Assembly: GCF_043290135.1 (NCBI RefSeq)
Contig: NC_134701.1
Location: 99,836,702-99,900,701, forward strand
Direction: 5' to 3'
Origin: Rhipicephalus microplus
Taxonomy: Eukaryota; Arthropoda; Arachnida; Ixodida; Ixodidae
Length of the DNA stretch: 64,000 nucleotides
The notes under the pieces were generated by a model that was not told where the DNA came from, did no database searches, and worked only from the letters and a program-made list of their open reading frames with translations. A program made the position numbers and the translations under genes. This document shows positions 46,185 to 59,130 of the stretch, piece after piece (the first letter of the stretch is position 1; the number at the start of each line of letters is the position of its first letter).

Positions 46185-47530
46185 AGTCGTGAACTCAGCC
46201 CAAGCCGGAAAACAGATATCGATGCCAATCACGGGCAACAAACAAGCCACCCGCAACTGGGTCTACCACCAGAGTAGGCGCCTCTACCTCTAAAGACCCG
46301 AAGAAACACGACCCCGACCTCAGACACGGGGACAATGACCACTCCTGTGCCACCTGCGTGGAGTTTGCTCCGGTAACTTAAGAAGCCACCAAAGCTCCTC
46401 GTGGTAAATTTCTCAAAGAACCAGAATCCTGTCTATAGACCACCATGTCGCTGCCTTAAACAACTGGAGCGCCAAGGAAAAGCGACGACAAGGCTACTAT
46501 TACCTAGAAGCCTCGGCAGAAACCCGATTTGAAAACCGAGAGTCTTCCCTCTAATCCGGGGCAGATTTCCGCAGTATTTTCCTACACACTTTCATGAGGG
46601 TCGTCTGCAAGGAAAGGGCAATTTGCTGCTGCTAATTTGGGTGCAACTCCCAAAAGAAGAAGCCGCCATCTTCATGGAAGAGGTGACTCGACTACTCCGC
46701 CTTTCCGACGCTGAGATGACCTAAGATAAAAACGTTTGGCTGCTTATGCATAGTGTTAAACAAGAACTCTTCGCCGGACTTGTCCGCAACCCACCCACAA
46801 TGGTTGCCGAGTTTCTCGCTGAAGCTACAATTATAAACAAAGGCTTTTGAGATGAGGACAAGGCAGTACGATCGCCTCTAACCGACAAAAGACTACGCCT
46901 ACGTTCAAACCACAGTGTCCAGGACCTGCGCGAGATGATTCATGCGTTCATGCGTGAAGAGTTACATTAGATGTTCCCTGAATCACCGCCTCGAGTGGAC
47001 TTGATCACTGACATTGTTTGTGAAGAATTCCAGCAAGCGTTGGGATTTCCCAAGCCAGCGCCGTTTCAATCGAAGGCTACGAACTATGCTGCTGCAGTGT
47101 GCCGAAACGCTTTACCACCACACCCACGTTAACACTCCGCCCCACCACAGTTCCACCGCCAGACATCGCCGCCACCAGAACCAATGCTATACCACCCATC
47201 TTCGGGCCAGCGCGACGTGCCAAGGAAGACACATGTGTGGCGCGCCCCCTATCACCGCCCACTTTGCTACCACTGCGGTGAAGCCGGGCCCACGTGCCGC
47301 CGCTGCAGTGCCGACAGATGGAACTACATGACTTCGCCGTCAATGCATCGCGTCCGCAGCCAAGGGAATGGCCACGTGACATCACCGACTACCTCGCAGG
47401 AGCACAATGGCCACCAAGTCTATCCCATTGAAAATCGCCCATCTGCCACATGTCACTGCACTAACGGCATTACTCTGCCTGACCCGGGGCCGGTCTCCTA
47501 CCCCGCAACCGGGATACTAAGGGCCGAAAC
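46185..47530 (+). pseudogene. gag: Gag remnant of element D
   Basis: Scattered frames match Gag of C. The zinc knuckle at 47265-47306 reads CYHCGEAGPTCRRC, so the zinc-binding histidine of CCHC is replaced by proline. The equivalent of the slip site, at 47511-47517, reads GGGATAC, and the downstream frame is broken in several places. Confidence 0.75.
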
Positions 47531-48310
47531 CGATGGAGGGGCGGTCGATGTGCGACAAACTACCGCAGATCCTCCTCCTCCAAAGACTACGCCGCGATGG
47601 AACTTTCCGAAAACGTCGCGATCCAGGCAAACCACTGAGGACAAAACCTCACTTACCCATGATGGCCTGACGAAGCAGCATGGAAGCAGCGGTACAAGCC
47701 CACGCCGCCGTGACCCAATGACACGACTTAACTACCATGCGAGACGACGAACTAGTGACCTAGAAGTTCTTACCAACGTTATACAATGTGACAGCTGTCG
47801 TGGACCGCGGAGCCGACTATTCTGTCGTCAGTGGAGCGTTCGCCACGAAGTTGAAGAAAATCAAGCACGCCTGGGAAGGCCCGGAAACATGGCCAGCTTG
47901 AGGCATCCTAGTAACGCCGAAGGGAATCTGTACAGCTAGGTCTGCATTAACAACCGCATTTACCCCACAAGCTTCGTTGTACTGCAGTGGTGCTCGAGAG
48001 ATCTGATCCTTGGTATGTACCTCCCAAGCGTTCATGGGGCAATCATTGATCTCAGATCCAAGTCAATAGCGCTATCAAGCGAACAAGCCGTGTCACCACA
48101 CAAGCGATCCGGAAAGCAGGCCTTGAATGTACTAGGAGATCAAATGTTCATTCACTCTCTTTCTAGCACCAACATCTCTGTCGGCTCTCAGAATTCAACA
48201 TACCTTCAAGGTATCATTGAAAGCGACCAGCACCTGTTAATCAACCGCGAGATTGGCATCGCAAGAGGAATAGCTGAGCTGAGAAGGAGAAACAAAGAGT
48301 AATGCTCAGT
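47531..48310 (+). pseudogene. pol: Protease remnant of element D
   Basis: In one frame VVDRGADYSVVSGAFATKLKK can be read from about 47793. The catalytic DTG is DRG, so the site is dead. A TAG follows inside the domain. Confidence 0.75.
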
Positions 48311-49070
48311 AACTTCAGCAACGAATACAAGCACGGGATTAGGCACGACGGTTGCCTATTTCGAAGAAATTGTGGAATCCAGTACCGCTATCGTCCTCGC
48401 CGCGTCTATTGTACCTGGCTTAGCGTTGCGAATGGAGGTCTCCAAGAAAATTTTGACATCGATTTGATACTTCCTATGCATAAGCAAGAACGTCTTAAAA
48501 GCCGGCTCCGGCCATGCGAAGAATGCTTTTTGTCGTTATCGAAAATTTGGCAGACACCAGTAGCAAACCAATCCATCATAACAGAGGAGAGTACCTGACC
48601 GCTCCTTCAAAGCCCATACAGAGTTTTGAGGTGAGAGCAGGAGGAAATAAGGAAGCTACCCGACGAAATGCTACGCGACGACATCATCCAACATTCCAAG
48701 AATCCGTAGGCATCACATGTGGTGTTATTGAACAAGGACGCACCCCATGTTTCTGCGTTGATTATCGTCCCCTGAACAAAATCTCGAAAGATGTGTATCC
48801 TCTCCCACAGATAGAGGGTACTTTCGACCGACTTTACAGCACGAGGTGTTTTTTGTCAATAAACTTCAAGACCGGCTACTGGCAAATTGAAGTTGATAAG
48901 AAAGACCTACAGAAAACCGCTTTTATAACACCAGACAGCCTCTTAGAGTTCAAGATGATGTCTTTTTGGTATTCACTTGGCTCCAGCGGCTTTGCAACGT
49001 GTTATGGATACTGTACCGGCCGGCTTAAAGTGTCAGATTTGCCTTGTGTATTTTAACATCGTTGTGTTCT
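48311..49070 (+). pseudogene. pol: Reverse transcriptase remnant of element D
   Basis: FCVDYRPLNKI, FKTGYWQIEVDKKD and KTAFITPDSLLEFKMM identify the palm region (about 48755-48970). The frame then shifts. The position of the catalytic YxDD box reads YFNIVVFS, so both aspartates are lost. Confidence 0.8.
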
Positions 49071-49309
49071 CCTCAAACTTCTACGAACAGCTCCTTCACC
49101 TTGAATCTGTACCTCAAGCAATCAAAACCTCCGGACTCACCCATAAGATCTAGAATTGCCGCTTTGTTAACCAGAAACTCATGTTGTTGGGTCATGTGTT
49201 AAGCAAGTCCACAGTGTGACCCAACTCACAGGAGACCACCGCTAACGCTGCATTTTCGCCACCCACCGACAAGAAGGCCATCCGTCGTTTTTTCTGCCTA
49301 TATATGCGC

Positions 49310-49830
49310 CTATGACAGGCGCTTTATCAAAAACTTTAACCAGATTGCCAAGTCACTCACTAACCTTACCATGTCCGACGTGGAATTCAAATTTAAAGTG
49401 CCACAGGACGAAGAATTACAAAAACTAAAACGACGCCCGCAGACGTCTCCATTACTTGCGCACTTCGACGAATGTGCCGAAACAAAAATACATACAGATG
49501 CAAGCAGTGTAGGACAGGACGTTATTGAGCAGAGGACTGATTGACAAGAATGGGTCATCGGGTACGCTAGCCGATCACTATCAAAAGCAGAGGTCAGCTA
49601 TAGTCAAAGCGAAAATGAGTTCCGTGCAATTATCTGGTCTACATCAAAGCTGAGCCCCTACATTTACGACAGGCCCTGTAGAGTTGTAAGTGACCACCAT
49701 GCATTGAAAGACTTCTCGGGTCGTCTCGCAAGGTGGAGCCTGAGACTGCAAGAATTCGACATTTCAGTCGTTTACAAGTCCAGAAGAAAGCACTCCGTTG
49801 CCATCGACTCTGATGATGTTTCGAAAATAT
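49310..49830 (+). pseudogene. pol: RNase H remnant of element D
   Basis: [17 protein letters not shown], a TGA, then [18 protein letters not shown] and [18 protein letters not shown] match RNase H of C, including a residual YKSRRKHS end. The element breaks off here. Confidence 0.75.
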
Positions 49831-50817
<987 letters not shown>

Positions 50818-50943
50818 AGTGGTGAAGAGTGCTTTCTGTTCCCCTGGTCCTCTCTCTGCAGCGTTTTTTCGTTATCTTCGACTATCAACCATCCCTGGAG
50901 CTCCGGTCGGGTCGCCCGCCATCTGCGCAATCAGCCCACGGTC

Positions 50944-52152
50944 ATGTCGCAAGAGGAGCACAACAACACGGCTCCATCCACCACACCTGCACCCCTGGGC
51001 ATGCCTTCTTAGTCTGTCACCGCCCCTCAAAAAGATCCCCCGATGTTCTCCGGCCTTCGCGGTGAAGACGTTGAAGACTGTTTGGATGAGTACGACCGTG
51101 TGAGTGCGCTTAACTATTGGCATGATTCTGTGAAGCTGTCCCGCGTACTGTTCTATCTGACGGGGGTCGCTAAGACATGGTTTCTCAACCATCAACTGGG
51201 TTTCCCGGACTGGCCTACATTTAAGCAGTAGCTCCATCAGATATTTGCCAACCCTTCTGTGCGTGCAGACATAGCCAAACGGAAGCTTGCTGAACGTGTT
51301 CACCACTCCGGCGAGTCTTATACCTCGTACATTGAGGATGTCCTCGCCCTGTGCCGTCGCATCGACAGCTCGATGGCGAAACATGACCCCGTTCGCCACC
51401 TGCTCAAGGTCACAGGCGCCGTCGCGTTTAACGCTTTAGTGGCATAGAACCCCACCACGGTCGCGTATATTGTCAGTACATGTCAGTGATTCGATGACCT
51501 TCAACTTATACGTTTACAACCTGACACAGGAGATCTCAGGCCAACGCATGACAATGAGCTCCGGTCGTTGATACGGTCCATGATCCGCCAGGAGCTGCAA
51601 CTCCGGGCCACCTCGTCGTCTTATGAGCTCCGCATAACGCCTCCTGCAGGCAGCCTCCGCAACATCGTCAGGAAGGAGCTGGCATCCATGACGTGTGAGC
51701 AAGTCCCGAGCTCGCATACCACTCCAAAGCCGACATACGCTCAGTTGGTTGCAGCGTCACCTTCTTAGCAATCACCGCAGTGTGTGTCAACTACGCAGCC
51801 CTCACTGAATGCCCTTGCCCCAAAGGCACCGCCTCCTTCTTTCCATGCCTGGCGTCCAACTCGACCGATTTGCTATTATTGTGGAATACGTGGCCACACC
51901 TCACGGTTCTGTCGTCGACGTCAACAAGATGAAAGGCGGGGCTATGGTGACTTCGAGAGGAATGAGTTTGCCCCTGCTCCACAACATCGCCACCCATATC
52001 AAGTGTACCAACGCCGCTCACCATGTCCACAGCACTTCGACGCAGCCAGTACATTCCGCTCCTCACGCTGTCGTTCTCCGTCACCTATGCGCCGTTCCTT
52101 GTCACTACTTCGTCCGGCTACCACGGCGTCTGATCACCGCCCGGAAAACTAA
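50944..52152 (+). pseudogene. gag: Gag of element E with five in-frame stops
   Basis: A single frame from ATG 50944 to TAA 52150-52152 is interrupted only by nonsense codons at 51010, 51229, 51445, 51487 and 51766. The capsid part (FSGLRGEDVEDCLDEYDRVS, AKTWFLNHQLGFPDW, YTSYIEDVLALCRRI) and the zinc knuckle CYYCGIRGHTSRFC (51871-51912) are otherwise intact and about 400 residues long, like Gag of A. There are no frameshifts, so decay has been by point mutation. Confidence 0.88.
52143..52149 (+). promoter_or_regulatory. Candidate -1 frameshift heptamer GGAAAAC at Gag stop
   Basis: The Gag frame reads CCG GAA AAC TAA. The protease frame is -1 from here. The placement, directly before the stop, matches element G. 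Confidence 0.5.
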
Positions 52153-52999
52153 ACAGTGCAGCTTCAGGAGGGAAAGCTGCATTTGGCGGACTGCATCGAA
52201 CTCCTCCGGAACTCCCTCCAAATGTACTTTCAGTGTGTGTTGAGGGTATATGGACTGAAGCCTTGGTGGACACAGGTGCATCGTTCTCAGTTATTAGTGT
52301 GGACTTGTGTTCCCGTTTGCGCAAAGTGAAGACACCGTGTGATGGCCCTCCCCTTCGCTGTGCTAATGCGGTTTTGTTCAGCCTTCTGGCGTTTGCAAAG
52401 CACGTGTTTTTATTGAGGGAATCCTTCACCATATACAGTTCCTCGTTCTGTCATCGTGTACTAATGCGCTCATTTTAGGGTGGGACTTTCTCTCCTCAGC
52501 TTCAGCCATGATATCTTGCCGTCAGAGGATCATTCGTATGTAAGATTTTGCGCTTTCGTCCGATAAAGATGCTCATAGCCAGCGCTTCGTCACCGCTGAT
52601 GACTGTTTCATTCCTCCAGGCAATGAGCATATTCTGACCCTGACATCAGATAAGATCAGTGCTGGTGATGTATTCCTAGCACCGTGTGCACGCTACATCT
52701 CTGTTGGGCTTACCATCGCTCCTAGCCTGGTGCGCTTTCATGATGGCAGAGCAGTAGTTACGGCAGTTAACCCTACTTCTTTGCCTGTTGCACTGCCCCA
52801 GGGCACCAGTGTGGTTTGCTTCACAGACACCGAACCACTTTCTCTGGTGCCCCTTCACGCAGACGCACCATCTTTCTCTAGGAGTACTGATGACGATGCT
52901 ACGACGGCTCCTTTAACAGCCACAATAAATCCTGATCTCAAATCAGCGCAAAAGCAACAACTTTTGGGTATCCTGCAAAAACACAGTGCTTCATTTTGA
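52144..52999 (+). pseudogene. pol: Protease and linker of element E
   Basis: LVDTGASFSVISVDLCSRL carries an intact DTG at 52269-52277. The frame shifts near 52370. It resumes (ILGWDFLSSASAM) and, after an in-frame TAA near 52540, gives the linker frame 52730-52999 (MRFHDGRAVVTAVNPTS). Confidence 0.8.
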
Positions 53000-53184
53000 T
53001 GTAAATTCTGAGTTTTTAAGTCGCACTTCCGTACCGTACATCGAATTGAAACGGAAGGCAATACAATTGTGCACCGCCGCCCATATCGAGTGTCATCAGC
53101 AGAGCGGAAAATCATCGAGAACAACGTTGCTGATATGCTCAAACGAGATGCTATCCGGCCTTTGTCCAGCTCGTGGTCATCCCC

Positions 53185-53253
53185 TGTAGTGCTAGTTCGA
53201 ATCATTCTGTAGTGCTAGTTCGAATCATTCTGTAGTGCTAGTTCGAATCATCC
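53185..53253 (+). repeat. Three tandem 23-bp repeats inside the RT gene
   Basis: TGTAGTGCTAGTTCGAATCA-type units start at 53185, 53208 and 53231. A longer flanking segment (CGTGGTCATCCCCTGTAGTGC) is present both before (53172) and after (53256). The repeats replace the short VQKKDG-type segment of reverse transcriptase and break the frame. Confidence 0.9.
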
Positions 53254-53272
53254 CCCGTGGTCATCCCCTGTA

Positions 53273-55033
53273 GTGCGATTCTGCGTCGATTATCGAGCAC
53301 TTATTAAGATCACGCGAAAAGACGTGTATCCGATCCCACGAGTCGACGACGCACTTGACTGTCTCCAAGGCGCTGAATTTTTCTCCAGCCTGGATTTACG
53401 GTCTGGTTATTGGCAAATACCTATGCACGAAGCGGACAAAGAAAAAACTGCATTTGCAACACCAGGCGGGCTGTATGAATTCAACGTGATGCCATTCGGT
53501 TTATGTAATGCTCCTGCCACGTTCTAACGCATGAGTGACACAGTTCTACGCGGCCTAAAATGGAAATCGTGTCTCTGTTATCAAGATGACATCGTCACTT
53601 TCTCCACTTCTTTTCGTCAGCACCTTGACCGTTTAGACGAAATTTTGACGTGTATTTCTAGTGCTGGACTTCAGCTAAACACAAAGAAATGCCATTTCGC
53701 CAACAAGAACATCAAGGTGTTGGGCCACCTTGTCAGCAAAGATGGCGTTCGCCCGGATCCTAACAAGCTTGCTGCCGTGATACGCTTCCCTCGGCCAGAA
53801 AATCAGAAACACCTACGAAGTTTCCTGGGCCTGGCGTCCTACTTCCGCCGCTTCATCAGCCATTTTGCTACCATCGCTTCGCCACTGCACAAGCTGCTGA
53901 CATCCGCATCAACTTTCGCTTGGAACGACGACTGTGAGCGTGCCTTTCAAGCCCTAAAGCATGCTTTAACATTCGACCCTGTTCTGTGCCATTTTGACGA
54001 GAACGCACCTACATGTCTCCACAAAGACGCGAGTGGCCATGGCATTGGTGCAGTTCCTCTACAGCGGGATGCCACTTCACGGGAAAGAGTTATTGCGTAT
54101 GCTAGTCGTGCTCTTACGGCTGCTGAACAGAACTACTCCATAACTGAGCAGGAGTGCCTTGCTGTCATTTGTGCCGTACAAAAATTTCGACCGTATCTTT
54201 ACGGACGCCACTTCACAGTCTTTACAGACCATCACGCCTTGTGCTGGTTTTCGTCACTGAAAAACTTGTCTGGTCGCCTCGGTCGTTGGGTGCTCCGCCT
54301 ACAAGAGTACGATTTTGACGTCATCTATAAGTCTGGCAAAAAACACCAAGATGCAGATGCTCTCTCTCGCTGCCCCCTTCCACTGTCATCATCGAGTACG
54401 TCAGTTGATTGCTCGTCTAGGGGGCAAAACTCTGCGTCACCCCTCACATTATTACAACTTGCGGTTATCGACACGCCCGCTTCAAATCACTACACCGAGT
54501 TCGCCACACGCCAGCGTGATGCCACTTCACGGGAAAGAGTTATTGCGTATGCTAGTCGTGCTCTTACGGCTGCTGAACAGAACTACTCCATAACTGAGCA
54601 GGAGTGTCTTGCTGTCATTTGGGCCGTACAAAAATTTTGACGGTATCTTTACGGACGCCACTTCACAGTTATTAAAGACCATCACGCCTTGTGCTGGCTA
54701 TCGTCACTGAAAAACTTGTCTGGTTGCCTCGGTCGTTGGGTGCTCCGCCTACAAGAGTACGATTTTGACATCATCTATAAGTCTGGCCAAAAACACCAAG
54801 ATGCAGATGCTCTCTCTCGCTGCCCCCTTCCACTGTCATCATCGAGTACGTCAGGTGATTGCTCGTCTGGGGGGCAAAACTGTGCGTCACCCCTCACATT
54901 ATCACAACTTGCGGTTATCGACACGCCCGCTTCAAATCACTACACCGAGTTCGCCACACGACAGCGTGATGATCCATATTGCAATAGCATTATTCAACGC
55001 CTAAAGGGTATATCATCTACTCCTAATTGCTAG
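53273..55033 (+). pseudogene. pol: Reverse transcriptase and doubled RNase H of element E
   Basis: One frame with stops at 53525-53527 and 54638-54640. The reverse transcriptase motifs are [35 protein letters not shown] and YQDD (leucine of the usual YLDD changed to glutamine) near 53579. RNase H ([39 protein letters not shown]) is then repeated after exactly 450 bases, keeping frame. The second copy has a TGA in place of CGA. The end, ARLRRQLRQFKL (in another frame), is the lead-in to integrase, which is missing. Confidence 0.88.
54068..54967 (+). repeat. 450-bp in-frame tandem duplication
   Basis: Copies 54068-54517 and 54518-54967 have a period of exactly 450, and the junction lies in CAGCG(G/T)GATG. 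About 18 differences by eye separate the copies. Confidence 0.93.
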
Positions 55034-55113
55034 ATTGCGCCGACAACTACGGCAATTTAAGCTTGATAACAATGTGCTCCATCATTACGTTTACGCTACT
55101 GATGGACAGTTTA

Positions 55114-58100
55114 ACACCTAGTTTTAACACCTGAATTGTCGTATGACGGTAGTATTTAGTTTCAGGACATGAGGCTTTGATTACATAATGGACGCATTAA
55201 CTGAGAGTACAAACCTAGGGCCAAAATGCCACTGCTTCCTTATCAGTCGGCACACTCCAAGATGATGAAGATGATAACAGCGAACACTTGTTTGCTCGGC
55301 ATCCACGCAATCATGTCTTCAGCGCATGAGTAAAAGTTTTGATGGCTGTCTTCGCCATCTTGAGTCCATGCGTTACACTAAACGTGTCTTTTTCAGCGTT
55401 AATAGCAGCCGTCTCAAGTTGAGCTCTTCAAAAAGGACACCCACTAGCCAGCGTCTAGCTTGTACAAGAAGAGTAGTGGTCATTCCGCATTTACGCATGT
55501 TACTGCCAGACTAAATGGATACGACAATGTGCGAACGTAAGAGTATTCCCTTCGCCTTCCACGAAAATGCAGTTTGTACAGGCTAACCAGAGCTGCCTTA
55601 TTGGGAAAGCAGCATAGCAAAAAGGAGTACAAACGTGGGTTTAGAGAATGTGCTGATGCAGTTTTGCACAGTTGTCCACCTTCATATGTAGAATGACGGA
55701 GCATCGTGCTCGGAACTACACACGACTTCTCACCGCCTAGAACCTAATCAATGTGATTGAGTTGGTAACTAAAATACGAATAAAGTATTATACTTGTCTT
55801 GGTTCACCATTCGGGCCCATTTTATCATTGTATGACTGGGCCTTTCCCCCTTTGAAACTGCTGTGGTGGCGAAAATATTAAATTCCTCTTCTTTCGAAAT
55901 GATGTCCTGCTTCTTTTCTCGCCCTATTATCCCAGACGGCCCTGACAGAATGATAACACAGACACGGAACAGAGCCTTGGTGCGCGGATGCAGCAGCGTC
56001 TTCTGAGGACTGCAGGCTCACAATACAGAAGTGTCTGCTCGTTTTAATTCATCAATCATAAATTTTTCGTGTTTATTTTCATCTGTGCTTTCTTTTTTTC
56101 TCGCCATTCTCCTTTTAATGGGTTTCACAATATGTGGCAGCTTTCAATGTGTGTGAAAAATTTATCCGAAAAAAAAAAAGAATCGGAACCTCTATGTATA
56201 CGCGTGTGCCACTGACAGAGACGAGTTTTCATGCATGTGCTCATATTTGGGAGGTGAGGACAAGCCACCCGCTCTGTTTTTATGCGTAAATAATCGACTT
56301 AAATTCTTTGATCATATAAAAGTAAATTGCGAGAAATTATTTGAAGGAAGCAGAGTAGACTAGCAACAATTCATTTTGTTGATTGCTTCGATTATTGTGC
56401 TCTGTGAGAGATTCATCAAATATTCAGTGGGCATTTTAGTAGGTGCGTGTACTTAGCCGAGGTTTTGTCGCCCCTATAGATGTTACTCTTCAGCCTGTAA
56501 AAATTTATCAAACGTAGCCAGTTTATAATTTGTGTGAATGCCATTCACTACATAGCTCCTGCTTATTTGAAAAGAGTCGACGCTCCAAACCATAGAGCGA
56601 GATTCTTGTGAGGCAAAATTAGTAACGAGTTTAATATTTTGAACGGTAATAACTGGCGATCATTTATAAAGGTAGTCCTCGATCAGAACTAAGGTACGAG
56701 TCAAGATCGTTGTAAAGAGGTAATTAGTATTCATAACTTTTGATAAAGCATCACGCCTAAGTTTACAAAAGCACTAACTTGAGTAAGCTTGCTTCTGTAG
56801 CCAACAGAACTTTGAAATCTACACTGCAGAAGCAATTACGATATCATTCATATGCATTTTGACGCCATATCATCCCAACAATTTTTTCTAAATATCTCTT
56901 TTAAAAAGTCGATGTTTTTTCAGTAAAAACTGTTTCCTTGGAACAAACGCATATATTCCTGACGAGCCTCAGCTGCATTTCTCATATTGTTGCCATATGA
57001 CGGAAGACGCAAGGCAAAAATATTTGGCGCTACAAGCTTTCTTTAGGTGCAGCCTACATGCAATTTCTCTTAGAACGACACGTTTCAGTTTTACCAAATA
57101 CTGATCTTTATAAAGAAGGGATCTACAATGACTGTTTTGTTTTGCTTCGGGATGTATACGTTTATATTACCAATGTCATCTAGTCACTTGTGACTACAGT
57201 GAAGAATGTCAACTTTCCCGTTACGTCTCTTTGTTTATTAATAGCAAAAACAAATATTATTCCCTACAATTGCTCACCAACAGTAATTCATCATACAATT
57301 CCACAAACACAAACGCGCTCTTGCGCCCACAGCCACTTTTTTTGTTTAAAAAACTAGTTAGTGCATATTCTGCGTTTTAGTATTACGTAAAAAGAGGCTT
57401 CTCTGCTTCAGAAAGTAAACCATTGGCGTCAGTTTTTATTCCTCCTCCACACGTCGCTTGTTCAGAAATAGCAGTGAGTTTCACTAACTGTTCTCAAATA
57501 GTTTATTTATTGTTAATTGGCTATAACGACAGCCAAAAAATACCGAGGCACTCCTATTTTACTATTGCTTGCTGCGGTTCACTTGCTTACTCGTGTGCAG
57601 CCCGGCTTTCACCTTCTTGTGCTACGTGTACAGCCGCGGCCACGTCTGTGTAGAGCACGTGAGCTGTCGGTTTTTGCTCTGCGCCACGAAACCTTGAAGA
57701 AGTGTCAAGCTCTGACGCGGTCAGCTTGACAACTATATCACGCTTGCTCCTTATACATCACTTCAGATCCCGAAAGTTCCTCAGGATTTCATGCCACCGG
57801 GCGAAAACCTGCTGCTCGCGTGCTCTGCACACATGTGGCCGCAGATGTACGTATCATTTTCTGAACATTTAGCATTGATATCTCACTCTACGTGTCATTA
57901 TGACTCACACATATATACATAGGGATACACCTATGTACTTGAATTAAACCAAAACTTTCAGGGCAAACTTTATATTATGTAGTGTGATCCAGCCAAGTTG
58001 GCAAACTCTTGATGGACCAATGGCTGATGTGTAACTATTGCCTCGGCAAAATAATGCTTGCTAACGTACATTTTTTTGGTAAAACGTAACCTAGTGCTCT

Positions 58101-58304
58101 TAGTTCTTTTTAACATTTTATTAAGGTATCTGAAAGGCGGGTAATAGTGCCTAAAACTGCAGAATGTAGACTGGCCCTGTTGTTTTTGCAAGTGATTTCT
58201 CATCGTAACTGTCGTTGATTACTACTGGATAACGAAGATTGAATGATCGTTTGTTTTGAATGCTGCATGACAGTGGTAGTTTATGTGGCCTAATATTGTC
58301 TGAT
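55114..58304. other. Long AT-rich stretch without recognisable genes
   Basis: No supported gene, RNA or transposon. The longest frames, under 80 codons, show no domain. Confidence 0.4.
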
Positions 58305-58445
58305 ATTGCCCACCCTATTGCAAAAACCAGCGCCACTGGGTACCAGCGTCCAGCGCCATGCCTGATTATGGGCCCAATATGGCGCTGGTAGCAGCGCCTC
58401 CCTGCGCAGGTACTGGGACGCTGGAGCGGCACCGTCCCAGTACTC
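58305..58445. repeat. CCAGCGCC/ACTGGGACG repeat with hairpins
   Basis: Contains CCAGCGCCAT...ATGGCGCTGG as an inverted repeat. It also contains GTACTGGGACG and CGTCCCAGTAC as a perfect 11-bp stem with a 12-base loop (about 58410-58443). The motif GCAATAGGG-type border recurs in inverse orientation at 60845-60860. Probably an undescribed small transposon family. Confidence 0.45.
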
Positions 58446-58565
58446 CGCGCAAAATGGCTTCACAGGGATAAAACGGGGGTGCCCATTCGCCATAAATAGA
58501 TAAATGCATAAGTAAAATAACGCGCATTCATGGTAAAATAAACAAATAAAAAGTGAATAAAAAAT

Positions 58566-58640
58566 AACACACCGTTTCATGGATTTGAACTTGCTACCTT
58601 CTGCTCACATACCGAGTACGCTACCCACTACGCCACGCCA
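58566..58640 (-). mobile_element. tRNA-like SINE or tRNA relic
   Basis: On the minus strand TGGCGTAGTGGGTAGCGTAC resembles an A box and AAGTTCAAATCC a B box, with 30 or so bases between them. The T-arm and acceptor do not pair, so a functional tRNA is unlikely. Confidence 0.4.
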
Positions 58641-59130
58641 GAACATGCTCATGAGGTTGTAAAACGACTATTTATCCGAAGAACGTGCCGTTCAACTTCA
58701 TGTTTACAAGTCGCACAGTCAAGACTGACACAATATTCCTTTCCAAATAACCATTGCGTCTTGATCCGACAGCACGAAAGGCTTCCTGGCAATGAATGAC
58801 GTGACGATATTAGGAAGAGCGCAAAGTTTTTTAAAGCATCTACATCTTAACTCTGAAAAATCTCAAATTGACTGGAGGAGCAGCCAGAGATTGTCGGCTG
58901 TAGCTGCCAATAGTTTTTTTTTCCTTTGATAGTCGGTACTGGCCTTTGCTACTGGTCAACAAGTAGAGTTGATTTACATGTCTTTTTTGGTAGATATCCA
59001 TGCACACGAGTGAATAAAGAGTATTTTTTTTCCACGCAAGCGACGATGTAGCTGTACACATCCTGCGTGCCAGATTACATATTTGCACCTATATCGTTAT
59101 CTGCAGCTAATAAACCACCGAAGAAATGAC
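58641..59130. other. Unassigned sequence
   Basis: No supported gene. Confidence 0.4.

Larger units (their letters stand above)
45748..49830 (+). mobile_element. Decayed, 3'-truncated Ty3/gypsy element D
   Basis: A relative of element C in plus orientation. An LTR-like 5' end (45748-46139, TGCCACATTTC... to ...CCCCATGAC) is followed by TTTGGTGCTGGTGC and by gag, protease, reverse transcriptase and RNase H remnants with dozens of disruptions. It ends within or just after RNase H near 49830 with no integrase or 3' LTR. It is the oldest of the gypsy copies here. Confidence 0.85.

Noticed and set aside
53185..53253. GTTCGAATC words suggesting a tRNA B box
   Set aside because: They occur as a 23-bp tandem array inside an RT gene, with no A box or tRNA fold.
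58566..58640. Functional tRNA gene on the minus strand
   Set aside because: Box-like motifs are present but the T-arm and acceptor do not pair.
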